Below, piece by piece: positions 6,714-12,905 of a stretch of DNA of 16,643 nucleotides. The DNA is taken from NCBI GenBank assembly GCA_026415995.1, contig JAOAGB010000010.1, positions 1 through 16,643 of the forward strand. Direction: 5' to 3'. Positions within the stretch are counted from its first letter, which is position 1; each line of letters opens with the position of its first letter. A program made the position numbers and the translations under genes. The notes below the pieces were generated by a model, which was not told the DNA's origin, searched no databases, and was given only the letters and a program-made list of their open reading frames with translations. The DNA is from Thermodesulfovibrio sp. (lineage in GTDB: Bacteria > Nitrospirota > Thermodesulfovibrionia > Thermodesulfovibrionales > Thermodesulfovibrionaceae).

Positions 6714-8865
6714 AAAAATTTTTTTTAAGCTCACAATATTTTTTCTATATTTCTCATCTTTGTGTTTTGCTCAGTCAGAAAAAAAGCAAGTATTAATTTT
6801 AAATTCATATCACCAAGGTCTAAGTTGGACAGACAACATAGTAAAGGGGATAAAAGAAGGACTAAAACCTATTGAGAATCAGATTGAATACTATATTGAG
6901 TACATGGATACGAAAAGATTTTCCACTCAAGAATACGAAGACAGGATATTAAATTTATTGAGAAATAAATATAAGAAAATTAAATTCAACATAATCTTTG
7001 TTTCAGACAATGACGCCTTAAATTTCATCCTAAAGCATTACGAAGAATTATTTAAAAATACACCCGTTGTTTTTTGTGGAATTAATAATTTCAATGAACA
7101 AATATTGACTAAAAATCGTAAATGGTTCACTGGTGTTGCAGAGGAAACGGATATTTTAGGAACAGTTCAAATAGCCCTTAAACTACATCCTAATGCAGAC
7201 AAAGTATATGTAATAAACGATGTTACCACCACAGGATTAGCAATGAAGAGAGAATTTCTTAAAATAGAACCTCAGTTCAGAGATAAAATCAATTTTATAA
7301 TGATCGAAAACCCTAATATGAAAGAGCTAATAAAGGCTGTCGAAAACATACCTGATAAAAGCATAGTATTACTTTTACTTGTTAACAGAGATAAAACAGG
7401 TAATTTTTTCGCCTATGAGGAAAGCCTTGATTTACTATATCCACATACTAAAGCACCCATTTATAGTGTTTGGGATTTTTATTTAGGAAGAGGTATAGTG
7501 GGTGGTAAATTAACAAGTGCCTTTTCTCAAGGTAAGAAAGCAGGAGAAATCGGATTTGAAATTTTAAACGGTAAAGCTCCCTCTCAAATACCAATTATAA
7601 AGGAAAGTCCTAACGAATATATGTTTGACTATAATGAATTAAAAAAATTTAAAATCTCTTTAGATAAAATTCCTCAAGAAAGTAGAATTATTAATTTACC
7701 TGAAGGCTTTTTTGTAAAATATAAAAAAACTATTTTTACTATCATTCTAATTTTTATCATCTCCTTCGGAGTAATAATTATTCTTACAATTAATATTTCA
7801 AAAAGAAAAAAAATTGAAAGACAATTAAGGTTATCTGAAGAAAAATACAGAGACCTATATGATAATGCACCTGACATGTATCATTCTGTTGACAAGAACG
7901 GAATTATAATCGAATGCAATGAAACAGAGGCAAAAATGTTTGGATACAGAAAGGAAGAAATAATAGGTAAACCTATAACTTACTTCATGACAGAGGAATC
8001 AAAAAAGGCTCAAATGGAATTTTTTCCAAATATTGAAAAATATAGATTCGTTCAACTTGAAAGGGATTTTGTAAGAAGGGATGGCTCTGTTTTTACTGCT
8101 GCTCTTAATGTTTTTGTTGAAGTAGATGATAAGGGAAATTTTATAAGAACAAAGACCATTGGAAGAGACATAACTTATAAGAAAAAAATTGAAGAAGAAC
8201 TCAGAAAATCAAAGGATGCATTAAGAAAGCTTTCTGTATATTTACAAAATATTAGAGAGAGTGAAAGAAAAGAGATATCTAAGGAAATTCATGATGAGTT
8301 GGGACAGTCACTTACTGCACTTAAACTAAATCTGTCATGGATAAAAAGAAGAATTAACGAACCGACAATTCTAAATAAATTTGAGGAAGCCTTTAGTATA
8401 ATTAATGCTTTAATAAAACAGGTTCAAAATATTTCCAATAAACTTCATCCTTCCTTAATAGATCATCTATCAGTTCAGGATGCAATAAGATGGCAGGCTA
8501 AGGAATTTGAAAAAAATTGTGATATAAAATGTAATGTTGAAATCCCCGATGATGGGATTCAACTTTCAAAGGAAGTCTCCTTAGTAATTTTTAGAATATT
8601 TCAAGAGTCTTTAACAAACATCGCAAGACATTCAAATGCAACAGAGGTATATGTTAGACTTTTTAGACTTGACAGTAGTATTGTCTTTATCATTAAAGAC
8701 AATGGAATTGGTATAGATGAAGGAAAAATTAAAAATCCGGAGTCTTTTGGAATTATGGCAATGAGAGAAAGAGCTTATTCTATAAATGCAACCCTTGACA
8801 TTAGAAAAGCAGAAGAAGGAGGAACAGAAGTAATTCTTTCTATTCCATTAAAGAAAAATGAATAA
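6706..8865 (+). CDS. Membrane sensor histidine kinase with periplasmic ABC substrate-binding-like domain and PAS domain
   Basis: A 719-residue hybrid-architecture sensor kinase. Order: signal peptide (1 to about 22, ending CFAQS); a periplasmic ligand-binding domain of the ABC_sub_bind type (about 27-320, starting QVLILNSYHQGLSWTDNIV), which resembles the sugar/amino-acid receptors of ABC transporters; one transmembrane helix (342-364); a PAS/PAC domain (about 376-497, ending GRDITYKKKIEEEL); a HisKA_3 dimerisation domain with phospho-accepting His529 in EIHDELGQS; and a HATPase_c domain with Asn638 (N box), DNGIGID at 665-671 and a glycine-rich FGIMAMRERA. This is the NarX/UhpB class of kinases that pairs with NarL-type regulators, as the next gene encodes. 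It overlaps glgC by eight bases and the regulator gene by eight bases. The ligand is unknown. Confidence 0.9.
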   Translation: MYKKIFFKLTIFFLYFSSLCFAQSEKKQVLILNSYHQGLSWTDNIVKGIKEGLKPIENQIEYYIEYMDTKRFSTQEYEDRILNLLRNKYKKIKFNIIFVSDNDALNFILKHYEELFKNTPVVFCGINNFNEQILTKNRKWFTGVAEETDILGTVQIALKLHPNADKVYVINDVTTTGLAMKREFLKIEPQFRDKINFIMIENPNMKELIKAVENIPDKSIVLLLLVNRDKTGNFFAYEESLDLLYPHTKAPIYSVWDFYLGRGIVGGKLTSAFSQGKKAGEIGFEILNGKAPSQIPIIKESPNEYMFDYNELKKFKISLDKIPQESRIINLPEGFFVKYKKTIFTIILIFIISFGVIIILTINISKRKKIERQLRLSEEKYRDLYDNAPDMYHSVDKNGIIIECNETEAKMFGYRKEEIIGKPITYFMTEESKKAQMEFFPNIEKYRFVQLERDFVRRDGSVFTAALNVFVEVDDKGNFIRTKTIGRDITYKKKIEEELRKSKDALRKLSVYLQNIRESERKEISKEIHDELGQSLTALKLNLSWIKRRINEPTILNKFEEAFSIINALIKQVQNISNKLHPSLIDHLSVQDAIRWQAKEFEKNCDIKCNVEIPDDGIQLSKEVSLVIFRIFQESLTNIARHSNATEVYVRLFRLDSSIVFIIKDNGIGIDEGKIKNPESFGIMAMRERAYSINATLDIRKAEEGGTEVILSIPLKKNE

Positions 8866-9499
8866 AATAAAGGTTTTAATAGTAGATGATCATACTCTTT
8901 TTAGAAAGGGACTTAAAGAAATTTTACTTGATCTACCTTTCATACAGGAATGTAAGGAGGCTAAGGATGGATATGAAGCAGTTAAATTCGTTGAAAAGGA
9001 ACACTTTGATTTGGTTTTTCTTGACATTGCAATGCCTCAAATAGACGGGTTAGAAACATTAAGAAGAATCAAAACTATAAACCCAGACATTAAAACTCTA
9101 CTTATAAGCATGTATCCTGAAGAACAATATGCTTCAAGAGCCTTAAAATTGGGAGCAAATGGTTACATGACTAAATCTGCCGATCCTGAGGAATTAACAA
9201 GGGCAATAGAGAAAATTTTAAAGGGAGGTAAATATCTACCTGAAAGTTTTTCTGAAAAACTTATCTCCTATTTTGAAAAATCTGACAAAATTCTGCCCCA
9301 TGAAAAACTCTCTGAAAGAGAGTTTCAAGTATTTTTAATGATTGCCCAGGGTAAAAGTTTAATAGATATTTCAAGAGAATTATCAATAAGCATAAAAACT
9401 GTTAGCACATATAGAGCAAGAATTCTTGAAAAACTTGATCTAAAAAATAATGCAGAAATTGTAAATTATGCCATAAAACAAAAATTAATAACCACATAA
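8858..9499 (+). CDS. NarL/LuxR-type response regulator
   Basis: A 213-residue DNA-binding response regulator. The receiver domain (1 to about 120) has the acidic pair Asp10-Asp11, the phosphorylation site Asp56 in FLDIAMP, Ser84 at the switch position and Lys106 in MTKS. The C-terminal GerE/LuxR helix-turn-helix (about 147-208) reads LSEREFQVFLMIAQGKS then ISIKTVSTYRARILEKL. It overlaps the upstream kinase gene by eight bases, so it is the cognate partner: phosphotransfer from kinase His529 to Asp56 would switch DNA binding. Its targets cannot be seen from this window. The overlap with the kinase and the immediately preceding glgC suggest the same transcript. Confidence 0.95.
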   Translation: MNKIKVLIVDDHTLFRKGLKEILLDLPFIQECKEAKDGYEAVKFVEKEHFDLVFLDIAMPQIDGLETLRRIKTINPDIKTLLISMYPEEQYASRALKLGANGYMTKSADPEELTRAIEKILKGGKYLPESFSEKLISYFEKSDKILPHEKLSEREFQVFLMIAQGKSLIDISRELSISIKTVSTYRARILEKLDLKNNAEIVNYAIKQKLITT

Positions 9500-9512
9500 A
9501 AACTGCTAAAAT
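9485..9512 (+). promoter_or_regulatory. Candidate promoter for a leaderless tgt transcript
   Basis: TTAATA at 9485-9490 and TAAAAT at 9507-9512 are 16 bases apart. The A of the tgt ATG (9518) falls at the expected transcription start, six bases after the -10 element. No Shine-Dalgarno sequence exists in the 18-base gap before tgt, which fits a leaderless message but does not prove it. Confidence 0.35.
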
Positions 9513-9517
9513 ATCAT

Positions 9518-10639
9518 ATGAATTTTAGAATTATAAAAAATGACGGATTAGCAAGAATAGGGATAATTGAGACAAACAGAGGAACAATTCATACTCCCTG
9601 TTTTATGCCTGTGGGAACTAATGGAACTGTAAAAGCCATGACTCCCGAAGAACTGGCAGATATGGGCTATGAAATAATTCTTTCAAACACCTATCATCTA
9701 TATCTTAGGCCTGGACATGAAATAATAAAAAAACTTGGTGGACTGCATAAATTTATTAATTGGCATTATCCCATTCTTACTGATAGTGGGGGATTTCAAA
9801 TTTACAGTCTTGCATCTTTAAGAAAAATCTCCAGTGAAGGTGTAGAGTTTCGCTCTCATATTGATGGTTCTACACATTTTCTCACGCCTGAAAAGACAAT
9901 AGAGATTCAGCTCGCTCTTAACTCTAATATAATAATGGTTCTTGATGAATGCATTCCTTATCCTTCTGAAAGATACTATGCGGAAAAATCACTGACACTA
10001 ACGACAGATTGGGCAAAAAGGTGTAAAGATTATTTTGAAAAGAAAAAAAATAAACAGGCTCTTTTTGGAATAATTCAGGGAGGCATTTATCCTGATTTAA
10101 GATATAAGGCATTGGAAGAATTAATAAGGATTGGTTTTGATGGATATGCATTAGGCGGATTAAGTGTGGGAGAACCTAAGGAAGAGATGTATAATGTATT
10201 AAATGAAATCGCTCCTTCAATGCCAGAGGAAAAACCAAGATATCTAATGGGCGTGGGAGACCTAATTGATGTTATTCATGCGGTTGATCAGGGAATAGAC
10301 ATGTTTGACTGTGTAATTCCCACAAGAAATGCAAGAAATGGAACCCTATTTACCTCACAAGGGAAAATCAGCATAAAAAAAAGTGAATATAAAGATGATA
10401 ACTCCCCGTTAGATCCTCAATGTAATTGCTATACATGCAAAAACTATACAAGAGCATTTTTGAGACATCTATACATGTGCAGAGAAATTCTCTCAATGAG
10501 ATTAAATACCATACATAATCTCTATTTTTATTTTCAATTTTTTAAAAAAATGAGAGAATCCATATATGAAAATAGATTTACTGAATTTAAATTAAAATGG
10601 TTACCTATTCTTGAAAAAAATGCCTGCTCCCGAGTATAA
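9518..10639 (+). CDS. tgt: tRNA-guanine transglycosylase (queuine/preQ1 tRNA-ribosyltransferase)
   Basis: Tgt exchanges guanine-34 in the anticodon of Asp, Asn, His and Tyr tRNAs for the queuosine precursor preQ1. The 373-residue protein carries the general-acid Asp89 in TDSGGFQIYS, the nucleophile Asp264 in MFDCVIPTRNARNG, GGLSVGEPKEEM near residue 213, and the zinc site Cys302, Cys304, Cys307 and His333, all at positions familiar from E. coli Tgt. The ATG at 9518 is the only sensible start, as conserved sequence begins at once, yet it has no ribosome binding site; see the promoter candidate just upstream. Its last codons and TAA stop lie inside the hairpin that serves as the terminator of the convergent hcp gene. 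Confidence 0.97.
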   Translation: MNFRIIKNDGLARIGIIETNRGTIHTPCFMPVGTNGTVKAMTPEELADMGYEIILSNTYHLYLRPGHEIIKKLGGLHKFINWHYPILTDSGGFQIYSLASLRKISSEGVEFRSHIDGSTHFLTPEKTIEIQLALNSNIIMVLDECIPYPSERYYAEKSLTLTTDWAKRCKDYFEKKKNKQALFGIIQGGIYPDLRYKALEELIRIGFDGYALGGLSVGEPKEEMYNVLNEIAPSMPEEKPRYLMGVGDLIDVIHAVDQGIDMFDCVIPTRNARNGTLFTSQGKISIKKSEYKDDNSPLDPQCNCYTCKNYTRAFLRHLYMCREILSMRLNTIHNLYFYFQFFKKMRESIYENRFTEFKLKWLPILEKNACSRV

Positions 10640-10652
10640 AACTCGGAAGCAG
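10614..10652 (-). terminator. Intrinsic terminator of hcp, overlapping the tgt stop
   Basis: Arms 10624-10634 and 10642-10652 pair over 11 positions around a 7-base loop. On the - strand the single imperfect position is a G-U wobble, so the stem is continuous and is followed after three bases by seven T residues (complement of 10614-10620). On the + strand the same position is a C-A mismatch and there is no T tract, so it should act mainly on hcp. It lies nine bases past the hcp stop. Confidence 0.85.
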
Positions 10653-10661
10653 TGAAATTCT

Positions 10662-12293
10662 TTATACTAAAATCTCCTTCAAATCCTCATCAACAGTTTT
10701 TACAGGCTTTATAGAAAAATTGTCCACTAAAACTTTAAGCACATTAGGACTTACAAAGGCTGGTAAACTTGGACCGAGACGAATATTTTTTATACCAAGA
10801 TAAAGCAGTGTTGTAAGAATTGCCACAGCCTTCTGTTCATACCATGATAGTATTAAAGAAAGAGGAAGTTCATTCACGCTTACATTGAATGCCTTTGAAA
10901 GCGCAAGAGCAATTTGTATGGCTGAATAGGCATCATTGCATTGACCTATATCAAGAAGTCTTGGAATCCCATCAATTGAGCCAAGTTTCTTATCAAAAAA
11001 CCTAAACTTACCGCAAGCAAGGGTAAGTATAACAGTATCCTTAGGGGCCCTTTCAACAAATTCTGTATAATAACTTCTTCCAGGCTTAGCTCCATCACAT
11101 CCACCTACAAGGAAGAAATGCTTTATTTTCCCAGATTTAACAAGTTCTATTACTTTATCTGCAACTTGTAGCACAGCATTTCTTGCAAAACCAACCATAA
11201 CTGTTTTATCCTCTTTGTCTTCTGTAAATCCAGGTAATTCAAGAGCCTTCTCAATCACAGGTGTAAAATCTTTATCCTTTATGTGTTTTACCCCTGGATA
11301 GCCTACTACACCAGTGGTGAATATTCTATCTTTATATGATTCTTGAGGTTTCATAAGGCAGTTTGTTGTCATAAGTATTGCACCAGGAAATTGAGCAAAT
11401 TCTTTTTGCTGATTCTGCCATGCTGTGCCATAATGCCCATAAAAGTGTTTATATTTTTTAAGCTCTGGATAGCCATGACAAGGTAGCATCTCACCATGGG
11501 TGTAAATATTTATTCCTTTGCCCTCTGTTTGTTGTAAAAGTATTTCAAGGTCTCTTAAATCATGGCCTGACACAAGTATTGCTTTACCTTTCTTGTATCC
11601 AAGAGGGACTACTGTGGGAACAGGATGACCATATCTACCAGTGTTTGCTGCATCAAGCAATTCCATAGCTCTTAGATTAGTTTCACCAGCTTTAAGAACC
11701 ATATTAAGCCAGAAATTTAAATCTCCATCCCTCTGCATAGCATCAAGAGCTTCATATATAAAGGCATAAACCTTTTCATCTTCCTGTCCAAGAATCTGTG
11801 CATGGTCAGCATAGGCTGCAATTCCTCTTAGAGAATAAAGCGTTATCTCCTTGAGCGACTGGATGTCTTCATTAGTGAAACTATGAAAAATCTTTTTATT
11901 TGCCTCTTCACCCTGTTTTATGAGTTCCTGAGGGTTATCAGCTGGTTTAAATTTACACGCATCTGTTTCATTAATTTTTATACCCTTCTGCTTTAGTTCA
12001 TCTCTTAACCTTACTGCCTCATAGATAAAACTTCTAATAGCCTCAGGATCAAAATTTACATTTGTAAGCGTAGCAAAGAGTGCTTCAACAATGAATTTCT
12101 TCACTTTCCTTATGTCACTCTGAAGCAAAGCTGATGACTCTCCCTGTAAAGCCTCCTTTACATAAGCTGCAAGTCCCTGTAATGCATATGTTAATAAGTC
12201 TTGAAGATAGGCAGTATCAGGTGTCTTTCCGCATACACCTAATTTTGTACATGCAATTTGATTTGCCGTTTGTTCACATTGTCTACAAAACAT
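10662..12293 (-). CDS. hcp: Hybrid cluster protein (hydroxylamine reductase / NO reductase), class I
   Basis: Hcp is a cytoplasmic iron-sulfur protein that reduces hydroxylamine to ammonia in vitro and nitric oxide to N2O, protecting anaerobes from nitrosative stress. The 543-residue protein has the N-terminal cluster motif Cys3, Cys6, Cys15, Cys21 (Cx2Cx8Cx5C), the class I spacing that holds a [4Fe-4S] cluster as in Desulfovibrio. All hybrid-cluster ligands are recognisable: His244 (SGHDLRD), Glu268 (HGEMLPCHG), Cys312 (TTNCL), Cys399 (GGCDGAKPG), Cys427 (LACGKFRF), Cys452 (GQCNDAYSA), Glu486 and Lys488 (WYEQKA). ATG 12293 follows an AGGAGG (12301-12306) by seven bases. It is divergent from nrfHA, with a shared palindrome between them. 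No hcr reductase gene is adjacent. Confidence 0.97.
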   Translation of the reverse strand: MFCRQCEQTANQIACTKLGVCGKTPDTAYLQDLLTYALQGLAAYVKEALQGESSALLQSDIRKVKKFIVEALFATLTNVNFDPEAIRSFIYEAVRLRDELKQKGIKINETDACKFKPADNPQELIKQGEEANKKIFHSFTNEDIQSLKEITLYSLRGIAAYADHAQILGQEDEKVYAFIYEALDAMQRDGDLNFWLNMVLKAGETNLRAMELLDAANTGRYGHPVPTVVPLGYKKGKAILVSGHDLRDLEILLQQTEGKGINIYTHGEMLPCHGYPELKKYKHFYGHYGTAWQNQQKEFAQFPGAILMTTNCLMKPQESYKDRIFTTGVVGYPGVKHIKDKDFTPVIEKALELPGFTEDKEDKTVMVGFARNAVLQVADKVIELVKSGKIKHFFLVGGCDGAKPGRSYYTEFVERAPKDTVILTLACGKFRFFDKKLGSIDGIPRLLDIGQCNDAYSAIQIALALSKAFNVSVNELPLSLILSWYEQKAVAILTTLLYLGIKNIRLGPSLPAFVSPNVLKVLVDNFSIKPVKTVDEDLKEILV

Positions 12294-12326
12294 GGCTAAA
12301 CCTCCTAAATGTTTTTTTATAATTAA

Positions 12327-12332
12327 ATTTTA
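12327..12332 (-). promoter_or_regulatory. Candidate -10 element of the hcp promoter
   Basis: Read on the - strand, 12332 to 12327 is TAAAAT (5/6 match to TATAAT). It implies a transcript start near 12320, which puts the centre of the 12351-12374 palindrome near -42. That is the usual class II position for an FNR/CRP-family activator, which replaces a -35 element; no good -35 is seen. Tentative, as the region is very AT-rich. Confidence 0.45.
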
Positions 12333-12350
12333 AATGAGAGGAAAAGAGAG

Positions 12351-12374
12351 AAAATATGATTTAAATCATATTTT
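12351..12374. promoter_or_regulatory. Perfect 24-bp palindrome, probable FNR/CRP-family operator shared by hcp and nrfHA
   Basis: The half-site AAAATATGATTT at 12351-12362 is followed directly by its exact reverse complement at 12363-12374. The core TGAT-TTAA-ATCA matches the FNR/DNR half-site layout TTGAT-N4-ATCAA except for the outermost T, which is A here. It sits about -42 from the candidate hcp start and about -70 from the candidate nrfH start, both favoured activator positions. CRP/FNR-family regulators of the HcpR kind are known to control hcp and related genes in anaerobes; the actual regulator is not encoded in this window. Confidence 0.65.
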
Positions 12375-12396
12375 TATGAAATAAATTTTTTTAAAC

Positions 12397-12425
12397 TTGA
12401 ATAGAGAAAAATTTTTTTATATAAT
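12397..12425 (+). promoter_or_regulatory. Sigma-70-type promoter of nrfHA
   Basis: TTGAAT at 12397-12402 and a consensus TATAAT at 12420-12425 are separated by exactly 17 bases. The expected transcript start is about 12432-12434, giving a 5' leader of roughly 22-24 bases before nrfH. This is the best promoter match in the window. Confidence 0.7.
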
Positions 12426-12432
12426 ATTGATA

Positions 12433-12450
12433 ACCTCTAAGAAAGGAGGT
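12433..12450 (+). promoter_or_regulatory. Hairpin that covers the nrfH ribosome binding site
   Basis: ACCTCT at 12433-12438 can pair with GGAGGT at 12445-12450 (five Watson-Crick pairs and one U-G) around a 6-base loop. The right arm is the core of the strong Shine-Dalgarno sequence AAAGGAGGTGA that precedes ATG 12456. The left arm begins about where the transcript should start. The stem is short, so it may be only weakly stable in the cell. Confidence 0.4.
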
Positions 12451-12455
12451 GAAAA

Positions 12456-12893
12456 ATGAAGAAACTTTTAATTATCCTCTCTTTAGTCGCATTTTTATTA
12501 GCTCTCTTTTTAATTCTAAATCCACTTCTTGCAAAAACCAACTCACCAGAATTTTGTGCAAAATGTCATGTAATGGAAGAACAATATCTAACTTTACTCA
12601 AAGGAGGACTTCATAACTCAATAAGATGTGTTGATTGCCATCTTCCCAATGATTCAAAGGTCAATTTTTATCTTTGGAAGGGAATAGATGGAACAAAAGA
12701 TGTGATGCATTTTTATTCTGGAAGTATACCTGAAAGAATTGTTATCTCAGCGCATGGTAAAAAAACAATTCAGCAAAACTGTATAAGATGCCATGAAGGA
12801 ATGGTCTCCCGCATAGAAGTATCAAACAGAAATTGCTGGGACTGTCATAAAAGGGTAACCCATAAAAATAGGACTTTATTAGAGACAATTTAA
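12456..12893 (+). CDS. nrfH: Cytochrome c nitrite reductase small subunit, tetraheme quinol dehydrogenase NrfH
   Basis: NrfH is a membrane-anchored tetraheme cytochrome c of the NapC/NirT family that oxidises menaquinol and feeds electrons to NrfA on the outer face of the cytoplasmic membrane. The 145-residue protein has one N-terminal transmembrane anchor (about 4-25) and four heme motifs: CAKCH at 34-38, CVDCH at 58-62, CIRCH at 109-113 and CWDCH at 127-131. The first is followed by Met40, giving the CxxCHxM arrangement known for the unusual Met-ligated first heme of Desulfovibrio NrfH. A very strong Shine-Dalgarno sequence precedes ATG 12456. The nrfA gene begins 12 bases after its stop, so the two form one operon and one complex. 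Confidence 0.95.
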   Translation: MKKLLIILSLVAFLLALFLILNPLLAKTNSPEFCAKCHVMEEQYLTLLKGGLHNSIRCVDCHLPNDSKVNFYLWKGIDGTKDVMHFYSGSIPERIVISAHGKKTIQQNCIRCHEGMVSRIEVSNRNCWDCHKRVTHKNRTLLETI

Positions 12894-12905
12894 GGAGGTC
12901 GCCTT

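Noticed and set aside
6706..7680. A periplasmic binding protein of an ABC transporter
   Set aside because: The receptor-like domain continues in frame into a transmembrane helix, PAS, HisKA_3 and HATPase domains, and no permease or ATPase gene is adjacent.
12351..12374. The 24-bp palindrome as a terminator or cruciform rather than an operator
   Set aside because: It has no loop, an almost pure A/T composition and no downstream gene end on either strand, so a transcription terminator is unlikely; its position between divergent promoters favours an operator.
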